A stretch of 11,337 bases of DNA from NAK19 sp034434515 (GTDB lineage: Bacteria; Chloroflexota; Anaerolineae; Anaerolineales; UBA4823): positions 1 to 11,337 of the forward strand of contig DAOTZA010000109.1 of assembly GCA_034434515.1 (NCBI GenBank), in the 5' to 3' direction. A program made the translations under genes and the position numbers. The notes under the pieces were generated by a model. It searched no databases and was not told where the DNA came from. It worked only from the letters and a program-made list of their open reading frames with translations. The stretch's first letter is position 1. Each line of letters starts with the position of its first letter. Of the stretch, positions 1-8,007 are shown piece after piece.

Positions 1-215
1 CTATCGTAGCGAATCGCCCCACCCATGCCGACCGTCTCCTTTCCCCGACAGGCAAAAAACCAGCCTTCGCTTTGGATGCGCAACAGACGTTGCAATTCAT
101 GCTCGCGTCCAGGGGCTTCCCCATAGCCAGCATCTAAGATCTCTTTTGCTCTAGGAAGATCCTCCTTTTTGATGGGTCGAATGCTTAGGGAAAGTTTTGC
201 TCTCGAAGCAGCCAT
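1..215 (-). CDS. GNAT-family N-acetyltransferase, N-terminal part (runs off left edge)
   Basis: This is the first 71 codons of a minus-strand gene whose C-terminal part lies outside the window. The translation begins MAASRAKLSLSIRPIKKEDL and continues with a helix (PRAKEILDAGYG), then a strand pair FFACRGKETVGMGGAIRYD at about residues 53-71. The 'IRPIKKEDLPRAKEI' opening and the 'VGMGGAIRY' strand are the usual beta1-alpha1 and beta2-beta3 pattern of GNAT acyltransferases, which transfer acetyl from acetyl-CoA to an amine. The acetyl-CoA-binding R/Q-x-x-G-x-G/A motif would lie further on and cannot be checked, so the substrate is unknown. I chose the ATG at 215 because a GGAG sits 9 bases upstream; another in-frame ATG at 224 directly abuts that GGAG and is less likely. 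The gene is divergent from the membrane-protein gene starting at 589. Confidence 0.8.
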   Translation of the reverse strand, partial: MAASRAKLSLSIRPIKKEDLPRAKEILDAGYGEAPGREHELQRLLRIQSEGWFFACRGKETVGMGGAIRYD

Positions 216-277
216 CCTGAGCATCTCCAGGCAAGATCAAAGTTGCCGAAAGCTGCGACACACAGACAGCGAAGCTG

Positions 278-283
278 ATTATA
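278..283 (-). promoter_or_regulatory. Candidate -10 box for the GNAT gene
   Basis: The plus-strand bases ATTATA give a perfect TATAAT on the minus strand, 63 bases upstream of the chosen GNAT start codon. The -35 position at 17 bases spacing reads TCTCAT, a poor match to TTGACA, so this is only a candidate. Confidence 0.3.
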
Positions 284-384
284 AATCCGTCTGGAAAACT
301 ATGAGAAAATGAACACTTCCAAACTTGAAATTCGTCAGGGTAGAACGGCAACGATCTCCTGCTCTTCTTCGATGAGCCATAGAT

Positions 385-415
385 TTGAGATTGAAAAGTG
401 CAGAAATGGTATAAT
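385..415 (+). promoter_or_regulatory. Candidate promoter for the 589-1668 gene
   Basis: A perfect TATAAT lies at 410-415. Upstream, TTGAGA at 385-390 gives a 19-base spacer and TTGAAA at 391-396 gives a 13-base spacer; neither spacing is ideal, so the -35 assignment is uncertain. Transcription would start near 422, leaving a leader of about 165 bases before the ATG at 589. Confidence 0.35.
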
Positions 416-456
416 TCACAGAAGATAAACAGTCGAGTTACAACGCATGAGATTTT

Positions 457-482
457 TCTAGACAACTTATACCAAATCTAGA
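457..482. repeat. Two TCTAGA palindromes 20 bases apart
   Basis: The self-complementary hexamer TCTAGA occurs at 457-462 and 477-482, about two helical turns apart, downstream of the candidate TATAAT and upstream of the membrane-protein start. Such spacing would suit a dimeric regulator, but two hexamers in AT-rich DNA can arise by chance. Confidence 0.25.
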
Positions 483-588
483 ATTTTCGGATAAGAATAT
501 TCATCAAAAATTTACCTTTGAAGGATCTTTCAGAGATTGCAAAACAGGGAGAAATTTAAAATTAGGGTTAGCGCGTCAGGTAAAAACC

Positions 589-1668
589 ATGCAAACCTCT
601 GTTACCTCCATGCCTGAACGAAGGCCTTCTGTCTTGAAGGATCTGATTCTCCGCAGTTTATCTATTCTATGCGGGTTTCTGCTCTTCATCAGCGTAATCA
701 CATTATCGGCTTGGGACATACTTAAAGACAGGGTGGTCATTGAACAAATTACGACTCACCCTTTGGTTCTCTCCCAAATTCGCAGCTTTATTCTCGAGAG
801 TGCAATTGTCACACTGAGCCCTAGCCAATCATGGGATCCCAAAGTCCTGAGCAGTCTGAATGAGCAGGCTCTGCCCGATTTTCATATCAGTTTGATGCTC
901 CAATCCATCTGGCCAACCCTCCTTGAGTGGCTGGAACAACCTTCCATTGAGCGGCCAGAAATTGCCTGGGATCTCCGAGTGACTAAAGAATTTCTCAGGT
1001 CTCCAGATGGGAAAGCGGCTCTACTTTCCATCATCAGAGCTTTGCCGCCATGCTCCAGTGCTTCAGGGATCTCTGGCGTCCAAATGGGTTTACAAAATTG
1101 TCTACCCAAAGATACCAGCCTGGTAACCTTTGCTGATCGGTATGGAGAAATCCTCCAGCTCGCCCTTCCGGATCAAATTACTCTCACTATGCTCGTGGAA
1201 CAAGGGATGATATCCCCCAATTTTCTAAGCACACTTGGACAAATCAGGCATCTAATCTTGCAGATCAGACAGACAGCAATAATTTGTCTGGGAATCGCCT
1301 TCTTGCTTTTCATTATGCTGATCATTATCGGTCCCACAGACGACAACAACCGTCTCAAAATATTGCAATTTCCATTGCTGTTAACAACCATGCTAAGCCT
1401 CAGTACGTTGATCGGGCTTTATGGTTTATTATCCGCTCTGGGCGGACAGATAGACCTGCTGAATCATTTCAGCTTACTCAAGCCCATCCTGCGCATATTG
1501 GGCTTTGAACTAAGCCGTCGCTGGTTGATTGCCACCGCCTTGTTTGGCGGCTGCTACGGGCTCAGTGTAATGGCAACGCTTGGCTGGCAAAGGCTTCAGA
1601 AGATCAACCAGGCATCTACCAAACCATCCGAACCGCGCCGCTCACGCCTGCGCAAAGAATTCCGTTAA
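589..1668 (+). CDS. Uncharacterised four-helix membrane protein with a large exported loop
   Basis: 359 residues. Hydrophobic segments lie at about 23-42, 228-248, 260-284 and 312-333, and the C-terminus is strongly basic (RRSRLRKEFR). With the basic tail inside, residues 43-227 would form an extracytoplasmic domain. That domain carries a LPPC motif (C155) and an NCLP motif (C171), sixteen residues apart, which could form a disulfide outside the cell. The pattern resembles uncharacterised membrane proteins I associate with Chloroflexota, but I cannot name a family or function. The ATG at 589 has CAGG eight bases upstream; the next in-frame ATG at 610 has no ribosome-binding site. The gene converges on the MoxR gene and its stop overlaps that gene's stop by four bases, so any terminator for either must lie inside the opposite coding region. 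Confidence 0.85.
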   Translation: MQTSVTSMPERRPSVLKDLILRSLSILCGFLLFISVITLSAWDILKDRVVIEQITTHPLVLSQIRSFILESAIVTLSPSQSWDPKVLSSLNEQALPDFHISLMLQSIWPTLLEWLEQPSIERPEIAWDLRVTKEFLRSPDGKAALLSIIRALPPCSSASGISGVQMGLQNCLPKDTSLVTFADRYGEILQLALPDQITLTMLVEQGMISPNFLSTLGQIRHLILQIRQTAIICLGIAFLLFIMLIIIGPTDDNNRLKILQFPLLLTTMLSLSTLIGLYGLLSALGGQIDLLNHFSLLKPILRILGFELSRRWLIATALFGGCYGLSVMATLGWQRLQKINQASTKPSEPRRSRLRKEFR

Positions 1669-2639
1669 ACCTTGACCCTTTGGCTGAAGAGGATGGCTTC
1701 GATCAAATCATCCGCATGATAACCCTCGGCTTGTGCTTCAAAATTTAAGACCAGGCGATGACGCAAAACGGGAAAAGCCACTTTGCGCACATCTTCAATT
1801 GCCACAGCCTGGCGTCCATTCATGAGAGCTTCCACTTTGGCAGCCAGAACCAATGCCTGGATAGCTCGTGGACTTGCACCAATCCGAACGCGGTGCCGCA
1901 CCGGCTCTGGAGCAGCGCTGTGTTCTGGGTGGGTTGCCATGATCAAGTTGGCACAAAATTGAAAGACCTCTTCCGCCACGGGCACTTGACGCGCAAGGGC
2001 TTGCATCTTAAGGATCGTCTGGCCATCGGCTATCCTGCGAATAGTGGGCTTGGCTGTACCTGTGGTGCGGCGAGCAATCTCAATTAACTCCTCTTCACTG
2101 GGGAAAGGCACTTCTATTTTATAAAAAAAGCGGTCTAACTGAGCCTCAGGTAGAGGGTAAGTTCCTTCCATTTCAATCGGGTTTTGGGTAGCCAGGACAA
2201 AAAACGGCTCCGGCAAGGGATAGGTCGTACCGGAGACTGTAACCCGTTTCTCTTGCATTGCTTCCAGAAGAGCAGATTGCGTGCGCGGTGAAGCGCGATT
2301 CACTTCATCCGCTAAAACCAGATTGGCAAAGATTGGACCGCGTTCAAAGTGAAATCCTCTACGGCCATCTTCCAACTCGGTGATGATCATCGTTCCGACA
2401 ATATCGGCTGGCATCAGGTCGGGTGTGAATTGAACCCGGTTAAAGGAGCAATCCAGAATCTCCGACAGAGTACGCACAAGAAGCGTTTTGCCCAGACCTG
2501 GCACTCCTTCTAAAAGAGCATTTCCACCAGCGAAAAGGGTCACCAGCAAATCCTGGATCAAGGCTTCTTGTCCAACAATGACCTGTTGTATTTGCCGGAA
2601 TATCTCTTGGCTTTTTTGTTGAAATTGATCGACATCCAT
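1665..2639 (-). CDS. moxR: MoxR-family AAA+ ATPase
   Basis: 324 residues, about the usual length for a MoxR ATPase. In order: Walker A GVPGLGKT at 45-52, Walker B LVLADEVNRA at 107-116 with the catalytic D111-E112, sensor 1 ATQNP at 150-154, the family-typical GTYPLPEAQLDRF at 159-171 with the likely arginine finger, and a sensor 2 region GASPRA at 254-259 followed by a C-terminal helical lid. The protein should be a cytoplasmic hexameric ATPase. MoxR proteins act with VWA-domain partners as chaperones that remodel or activate client proteins. The start is the ATG at 2639, with a GAGG 8 bases before it; a TTG at 2660 could add seven residues but lies upstream of that site. The gene is the last of the six-gene block, 27 bases after the two-VWA protein. 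Its stop overlaps the convergent gene. The client is unknown. Confidence 0.96.
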   Translation of the reverse strand: MDVDQFQQKSQEIFRQIQQVIVGQEALIQDLLVTLFAGGNALLEGVPGLGKTLLVRTLSEILDCSFNRVQFTPDLMPADIVGTMIITELEDGRRGFHFERGPIFANLVLADEVNRASPRTQSALLEAMQEKRVTVSGTTYPLPEPFFVLATQNPIEMEGTYPLPEAQLDRFFYKIEVPFPSEEELIEIARRTTGTAKPTIRRIADGQTILKMQALARQVPVAEEVFQFCANLIMATHPEHSAAPEPVRHRVRIGASPRAIQALVLAAKVEALMNGRQAVAIEDVRKVAFPVLRHRLVLNFEAQAEGYHADDLIEAILFSQRVKV

Positions 2640-2643
2640 ACTT

Positions 2644-2651
2644 CTTTCCTC
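2644..2651 (-). promoter_or_regulatory. Ribosome-binding site that fixes the MoxR start
   Basis: On the minus strand GAGGAAAG runs from 2651 to 2644, with GAGG eight bases from the ATG at 2639. It supports the 324-residue MoxR start over the TTG at 2660, and gives the ATPase its own initiation signal in the one real gap among the last four genes. Confidence 0.75.
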
Positions 2652-2666
2652 ACTTTTCAAGTCAGT

Positions 2667-5225
2667 TTAGATCCATGGAAGCCATCGTCTCCGAATGGCA
2701 ATTTCCACCGGCCAGGCGATCAGCGCAATAACAAGCAGCAGAGATAAATTGGACGCGTTCTGTTCCTGCTTTACCTCATTTCCCAAACCAGGCTGAGACA
2801 ACGCACTCAGAATTTCCCCGTTCGTCTGCCTTGCCCAACGCTCCAGATTTGCCTTTCCTTCCTCTCTATCTGGTGGCAGCCATTCTCTCGTGGGGTTTAG
2901 CGCAAATGAGACCGGCAGGTCAACGCTCTGATTGTCCCTTTGGAAGCGCACTACCCCGCTGAATGCACCACTCTGTTCAATAGATATTTGTCCTTGATAA
3001 ACTCCAATCTCCAGGGTCATTAGCCGATATGGTTGAACGGTTGTTCCCAAATTGAGCAGATATTCAACCGAACCTCGGCTTGGAGGCGGATTGCCGATCT
3101 CTTCCAGATACGCTGTAATCGTCACTTTGTCTTCTTCAGCTTGAACCTCTATCCGGTCTTTACCAAAAGCCGGGTTGGGAAGCGCATATTGCAATATCCG
3201 CTTCCAGAATTCGCCGGTGCGTTGCCAGGTCTGCCAGTCAGGTGACCATTCCTGACCCAAATCTGTTGCCCAAACGATCACTCGCCCAAACCCGGCTTGC
3301 CGCGCCGCGAGAATCGGATCGCCGAAAGAAGCGGATACCAGAACATCTTCGGCGCCTTCTTCCTTGCGAGAAGTGACCGCATTGTATACCTCGATTGGGG
3401 GTAACTCGTCGATAGAAAATCCGCCCAAAAGAGGATGATCGGCTTCTGTCGCTATCAGGTTGGTCTTCCCCTCTTGAATGTTTTCACCGCTAGCAGATTT
3501 ACTCTCAGCGATCATGACCCGCGGGAGGTCTTCTGGTACCCGTACATGGTGGTAATGACCTTTTCCTGCCGTTGCAATGGCGTTCAAGATTTCAGCATTG
3601 ATCTCTTCCCCAAAGGCTACCACCGAAACATTCCATCCCGCTTGATTCATCTCTTGCGTGATGGAAATGAAATCTTCCAGTTTCCCATCACTGCTTTTTC
3701 CATCAGATAAAATGAGTAAATTTTTACTTTCTGTTGGCGGATTCTCCTGGTTCATCGCATTCAAGCACTCGCTCATTGCACTATATAGCTTTGTACCGCC
3801 ACTGGCGTTAATCCGCATCACCGCATCCATAGCTGAGCGCATTGCCAAACCATCTCCCAGCAGCCGAATCGGAACCCGCCAGGTGGGTGTCGTTTGAAAG
3901 GACATCAATCCAAAGTAATCCTTGGGTTGCATCCGTTCGATAGCGCGCGCCGCTGCTTCGGCCGCCAGAACAATTGGGGGCAGGTTTCCTTCCTTTTTCG
4001 AGCCCATACTTCCAGATGCATCCATCATAATCACAAAGGTTAGAGGTGAACGGGCTTTTCTCGGCGGCGGCTCTAACTTAACCGGCGAGATCGACTCGAT
4101 CGGCGTATCTAAATAGCCTCCCAAAGTCAGACTATTCTTTCCTCCCGTAATCACTAAACCACTCCCGAAATCCGTTACTTGATGATAGAGTGCCGCCATT
4201 TGCGCTTCGCTCAACCAGGTAGCTAACAAATTGGCTAACATAATCACCTGATAGTTGGCGAACTCTTGTCCATCCACGGACATATCCAACGGAGACCTAA
4301 CATCCGCGTCTAATCCAGCTTTCCGTAAAGTTTCAGCAAAAGAACTTAATTCCTCTGGGGTATGAGTCAGGATCAGAACCTTAGGCATCGGAAAGATTTG
4401 AATGACCCCATAAGCGGAATTATTCTGCGGATACGGATCCGCTGCATAGGTCAAGGTTGTCTCAAGGGAAAGAATTCCCTCTCTCTCAGCCAGAAGAGGA
4501 AATTCAATCCACTGAGTGCCTGCAGTCAATTGAAACGTTTTGGATACAGACGGCTTTCCATTTAGTTTCAAAGCGATTTCAACTGAAGCGGCCTCAGGCG
4601 AGAAAACTTCCAGATAGGCGTGAAAAGACGACTTTGCCCATAAAAATTGAGGCACAACCAATCTTTTTAGCGCAATATCATGGGCAACCTCTCTAGGCAA
4701 GAGGGGCAGAACATCCACCGAAATATTTCGTTTGCGGAATTCTTCTATCAAACTCTCAACGTGAGAGAGGTCTGAAGTTAAGCCATCCGAAGCGATGATC
4801 AGACGAACCGACGAGTTTTGAAGAAACGGCAAGGCAAGTTGAAGTGCCTTATGTAGATTGGTCGCTCGGCCAAAATTTGGCTCAAATTCCTCTTTTATCC
4901 ACCTGGCTTCACTACCAAATTCAATCACCACTCGATTCGCTGTTTCACGCTTCCATTGAAGCGCTTCGCTATGCATTTGCTTGCGCAAATCGAGCGACAA
5001 GCTATCGGATTGATCTAACAGCAGGACTTCTAGAGGAAGTGAACGGTCGCCTAGAACTGGATTGCGCGCTGCGAAAAACTCAAACACAAGGAGCACTAAG
5101 AGGATTAGACGCAGAAAAAAGGCTGGCAGCCAACGCAACCTCGTCTTTCTGGCTATCACGATCAACAGAAAAAGGGTCATAAAGGAGGCAATCCAAAATA
5201 GGGGCCGAATAAACGTTAGCGCCAT
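2667..5225 (-). CDS. Large membrane protein with two VWA domains flanking a glutamine-amidotransferase-like domain
   Basis: 852 residues. Two N-terminal membrane segments (about 7-24 and 34-53) are followed by a VWA domain with MIDAS residues D71-x-S73-x-S75, T122 and D147. A beta-rich linker (about 190-278) leads to an amidotransferase-like fold (about 281-385: PKVLILT, then VIMLANLL, then LVITGGKNSL and GGY) that has no visible nucleophile cysteine. A second VWA domain follows (about 394-575) with DASGS at 402-406, T478 and D508. A beta-rich region leads to a C-terminal membrane segment at about 826-844 and a basic tail. Proteins of this layout commonly accompany MoxR clusters; the VWA domains probably bind metal and partner proteins on the outer face of the membrane. 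The ATG at 5225 has GAGG five bases upstream, inside the preceding gene, which it overlaps by 10 bases. No enzymatic activity is predicted. Confidence 0.92.
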   Translation of the reverse strand: MALTFIRPLFWIASFMTLFLLIVIARKTRLRWLPAFFLRLILLVLLVFEFFAARNPVLGDRSLPLEVLLLDQSDSLSLDLRKQMHSEALQWKRETANRVVIEFGSEARWIKEEFEPNFGRATNLHKALQLALPFLQNSSVRLIIASDGLTSDLSHVESLIEEFRKRNISVDVLPLLPREVAHDIALKRLVVPQFLWAKSSFHAYLEVFSPEAASVEIALKLNGKPSVSKTFQLTAGTQWIEFPLLAEREGILSLETTLTYAADPYPQNNSAYGVIQIFPMPKVLILTHTPEELSSFAETLRKAGLDADVRSPLDMSVDGQEFANYQVIMLANLLATWLSEAQMAALYHQVTDFGSGLVITGGKNSLTLGGYLDTPIESISPVKLEPPPRKARSPLTFVIMMDASGSMGSKKEGNLPPIVLAAEAAARAIERMQPKDYFGLMSFQTTPTWRVPIRLLGDGLAMRSAMDAVMRINASGGTKLYSAMSECLNAMNQENPPTESKNLLILSDGKSSDGKLEDFISITQEMNQAGWNVSVVAFGEEINAEILNAIATAGKGHYHHVRVPEDLPRVMIAESKSASGENIQEGKTNLIATEADHPLLGGFSIDELPPIEVYNAVTSRKEEGAEDVLVSASFGDPILAARQAGFGRVIVWATDLGQEWSPDWQTWQRTGEFWKRILQYALPNPAFGKDRIEVQAEEDKVTITAYLEEIGNPPPSRGSVEYLLNLGTTVQPYRLMTLEIGVYQGQISIEQSGAFSGVVRFQRDNQSVDLPVSFALNPTREWLPPDREEGKANLERWARQTNGEILSALSQPGLGNEVKQEQNASNLSLLLVIALIAWPVEIAIRRRWLPWI

Positions 5226-7060
5226 GCGTACCTCGCCTCGACAAGAAAGAGAACAACCACCAATGCAAGCAACCAGGGGGTTAGCTCAAAATACTGAGTT
5301 TCGAGTAGCTGTCTTTCCGGTTGCTTTTCATTTGAGGGCAAATTTCGCTGTAAATCAAGCAGGTTAGATTCTTGCCAGTCACCGGCATTGACTCCTACGG
5401 ATATCGTTTGCCCTACTCCTTCACGATCAACCAGCTCAAATCGGTAAATACCCGGTTGGTGGGTTGCGCTCCATTCCAGAGGACGATTTGATCCAAAGGA
5501 TATTGCTTCTCCTTTGGGTGGTTGAATTTTCAAGAGCGGGTATTGAGAAAAAGATGGCAGAGGAATAGGGTCACCCACCTTTAAGTTAGCCGGAAAGTTC
5601 GGCCGAGCGATCTGGCGAATGAGGTTGCCTAAAAAGGCAACAAAGACCGGATGGCGGGTGAAGTTTCCGGAGGAGATTTGGGCTAAGAAGACCCAAACCT
5701 GACTTCCCACATGCTGCCCCTGTATATATATCGGTTCGGGAGGATTATCGGTCGTTTGTAGCAGGGTTTGAAATCCTTCCGGAGATTGGCTGATTCTGGA
5801 GACTTTCACGCCTCTCAACCCACTGGAATCTAAATTCTCAACCAGTGGACTCGCTTGATTGGCTACCCAGGCGTTGAGCGGTACCTGGTTTTCAATTTCA
5901 AGCCAATCCATTGACGGAGGATCAAGCAGTAAAATGGATGGATGGGTATAGACACGGGGTGAGATCTGATGGTAGATAACCAGGTCAAACTCTCTTGCAG
6001 GTAGATCATCTGGCACTGCATAGGTCTCTACTTCTATTTCTGGAAAACTATTCAGCGCCTTAAAAATCTCTTTTGGCTGATTTGCGACCACAGCCACCCG
6101 TAAAGCCGTTGATAAGTTTGCACTTGTTAATGCAGTAACTGCCCGATCATCTTGCGGCAAAAGATCATTACCTGTCAGGGAGACCATTACGGTTGAGAGA
6201 GAATTCGCCTCAAACTTCCAAAAAAGAGGAAAGACTTGCCTGGGCGGCAACAGCACCTCGTAACTATCGATCAATTGATCCTGAGTTTGGAGAGCAATTA
6301 GGCGCCTCACTGGTTGGCGATCAAAATTGGCTAGTAAGGCTTGTACTTCCCATTCGGAAGCAAGGTTTTTGACTACCGAAACGTCGATAACCGCCTGATT
6401 GGGCTGAGCTTTGCCCATCCAGTTCCAGAATACATTTGAGGTATTCAGATCATCAAGCGGTGTTATCCCCCACGCCCCATCGCTAAAGATGTGGATTTGA
6501 TAGGGAAGCGTAGGATCGCGCAAGGCTTCAGCGAAAGCTACTGCTTCCCTTAAGGCTGTGCCTGCGCTTCCTGCTTGCAGAGATTGGATCGCTTCGAGAA
6601 TTTCTTCAACAGTATTCAGGTAGGTATCTCCGACCAAACGCGCCTGCTTACCCGCCTCAATCACCGTCAGTCGATCTCCAAAACGGCTGGAGTCAAATTG
6701 ACCAAGGATGCTTTGGCGGGCAACCTCAAAGCGGCTCGGGGACGCATCTTGCGCCATCATGCTTGTCGAGGTATCAATGATGAAAATTTTATGCACACTT
6801 CTACCAAAGGGCACAGATAATTTTAGGCGCGGTTGGGCGAGGGCGGTGCTGATCAGGGTAGCGATGAGCAAATCCAATACTAACAGCAGATTAAACGGGA
6901 TGCGCCTGAAACGAGCGCCGTGAACCTGTTTTTCCAAAAATGCCCAGAGAAACAGGCTGGAAACTACCACTTTGCGATTTCGCAGCTGTAACAAATGTAA
7001 AGCTAAAATCGCAGGTAAGCTCAAAAGTCCAATCAAACCCAAAGGATTGGCAAAAATCAT
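5216..7060 (-). CDS. BatA-like VWA membrane protein
   Basis: 614 residues. Residues 1-80 have the BatA/aerotolerance-type N-terminus: FANPLGLIGLLSLPAILALH, then SSLFLW, with membrane segments at about 7-24 and 56-75. A VWA domain follows (about 90-220) with a complete MIDAS: DTSTS at 96-100, T168 in AGTAL and D194 in FSDG. Then come a beta-rich segment, an alpha/beta region at about 320-400 (RVAVVANQPKEI, then EFDLVIYHQI, then SILLLD) resembling the amidotransferase-like fold of the next gene, a beta-rich domain at about 495-560 and a C-terminal membrane segment at about 595-611. The bulk should face the exterior. Proteins of this class pair with MoxR and DUF58 proteins; the specific task is unknown. 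The ATG at 7060 overlaps the upstream stop as ATGA, indicating translational coupling; only a weak AAGAG precedes it. Confidence 0.92.
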   Translation of the reverse strand: MIFANPLGLIGLLSLPAILALHLLQLRNRKVVVSSLFLWAFLEKQVHGARFRRIPFNLLLVLDLLIATLISTALAQPRLKLSVPFGRSVHKIFIIDTSTSMMAQDASPSRFEVARQSILGQFDSSRFGDRLTVIEAGKQARLVGDTYLNTVEEILEAIQSLQAGSAGTALREAVAFAEALRDPTLPYQIHIFSDGAWGITPLDDLNTSNVFWNWMGKAQPNQAVIDVSVVKNLASEWEVQALLANFDRQPVRRLIALQTQDQLIDSYEVLLPPRQVFPLFWKFEANSLSTVMVSLTGNDLLPQDDRAVTALTSANLSTALRVAVVANQPKEIFKALNSFPEIEVETYAVPDDLPAREFDLVIYHQISPRVYTHPSILLLDPPSMDWLEIENQVPLNAWVANQASPLVENLDSSGLRGVKVSRISQSPEGFQTLLQTTDNPPEPIYIQGQHVGSQVWVFLAQISSGNFTRHPVFVAFLGNLIRQIARPNFPANLKVGDPIPLPSFSQYPLLKIQPPKGEAISFGSNRPLEWSATHQPGIYRFELVDREGVGQTISVGVNAGDWQESNLLDLQRNLPSNEKQPERQLLETQYFELTPWLLALVVVLFLVEARYAWR

Positions 7061-8007
7061 CGCTCTTGCAAGATTCCCAATCTCCGAAAATCGGGCAGAA
7101 TTTTCATTTCTAGGTTTTCATCGGTTATAACCCGATGATAGAAAGCATGATTCTGCGTGCAGGCAAAATCCAATTGATTAAACCATGCCTCTAATTTTTT
7201 CTGATAGGAGCTGACTGCCTTTGCATTGACATCATAGCTTGCAAACTCGCTCGTTTCACAATCCTGAAGTTCTACATAGCCATAAAGAGGAGGCGTGACT
7301 TCCATTGGATGTAAGGACTGGAGGATCACCACATCCCAGGTTGGGGAAGGTAGGATTGCTAAGGCCTCTGAAAGGTCATTTTCACCGAGCAAATCCGAGA
7401 TCAGAATCACAAGCCCGTTTCCAACAGAGAGACGGCGAAGTGACTGAAATAATGCTCGACTGTCTGTTTGGCCGGTGAAAACGAGAGCATTTAGATAATG
7501 CACAAGATTGGTGAACTGTCCCTTGCCACTTACGGGACCCCAGAGTTTCAAGGGGGTTTGGGAAGAACAAAGTAGCGCTAGCCGATCCCCCTGAGACAAA
7601 GTTACATAACTCAGAGCTGCCGCCAATTGAAGCGCCAGATGAGATTTTGGAGGATCGCCCCATGCCATCGAGGCGCTACAGTCGAGGAGGATATACACAA
7701 GCACATCTTTGGGTTGCTCACCTTGGCGCACAAATATATTTTCCTGTCGAGCAGAGGCTTTCCAATCAATAAAGCGAATATCATCACCAATCACATACTT
7801 CCGATGTTCAATGAACTCTACCGCAGCTTTCCTGCGCAGACTTGGACGTTGCCCAACCATCCGACCGGGCAAAAAACGGCTGGCTGAAAGACGCAGATGG
7901 TCTAATTGATGTAAACAACTCGCCGAAAGAGGAATCGAATTTTGAGGCGAGATAAAATTGCTCTGCAAACGCCTTTTAGCGGGGTAGAAAATAGAGCTTA
8001 ATTTCAT
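7057..8007 (-). CDS. DUF58-family protein with VWA-like domain
   Basis: 316 residues from the ATG at 8007. The diagnostic DUF58 motif runs from about 64 to 88: EFIEHRKYVIGDD, then RFIDWKASAR. A VWA-like domain follows with DCSAS at 109-113, T181 and D205, matching the MIDAS pattern. No membrane segment is visible, so this is probably cytoplasmic or peripheral. That differs from DUF58 proteins that carry two N-terminal membrane helices. DUF58 proteins are almost always encoded beside MoxR ATPases and are taken to be their adaptors or partners. The start is somewhat uncertain: the ATG at 8007 lies inside the preceding gene (32-base overlap) with only a weak GGA upstream, and a TTG at 8055 would add 16 residues. 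The stop overlaps the next start as ATGA. Confidence 0.92.
   Translation of the reverse strand: MKLSSIFYPAKRRLQSNFISPQNSIPLSASCLHQLDHLRLSASRFLPGRMVGQRPSLRRKAAVEFIEHRKYVIGDDIRFIDWKASARQENIFVRQGEQPKDVLVYILLDCSASMAWGDPPKSHLALQLAAALSYVTLSQGDRLALLCSSQTPLKLWGPVSGKGQFTNLVHYLNALVFTGQTDSRALFQSLRRLSVGNGLVILISDLLGENDLSEALAILPSPTWDVVILQSLHPMEVTPPLYGYVELQDCETSEFASYDVNAKAVSSYQKKLEAWFNQLDFACTQNHAFYHRVITDENLEMKILPDFRRLGILQER

Larger units (their letters stand above)
216..588. other. Divergent AT-rich intergenic region (373 bases)
   Basis: This region separates the divergent starts of the GNAT gene (215, minus) and the membrane-protein gene (589, plus). It is visibly more AT-rich than the flanking genes. I see one TATAAT in each direction (278-283 minus, 410-415 plus) and two TCTAGA hexamers 20 bases apart (457-462, 477-482). 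I do not recognise a riboswitch, tRNA, small RNA or small gene in it. If the plus-strand box is used, the transcript would have a leader of roughly 165 bases, long enough to hold regulation, but no convincing terminator-like hairpin is visible. Confidence 0.6.

Noticed and set aside
151..465. A 104-residue minus-strand open frame, rich in Cys and Phe
   Set aside because: It overlaps the start of the GNAT gene in another frame, matches no recognisable family and has no good ribosome-binding site; it also covers the divergent promoter region.
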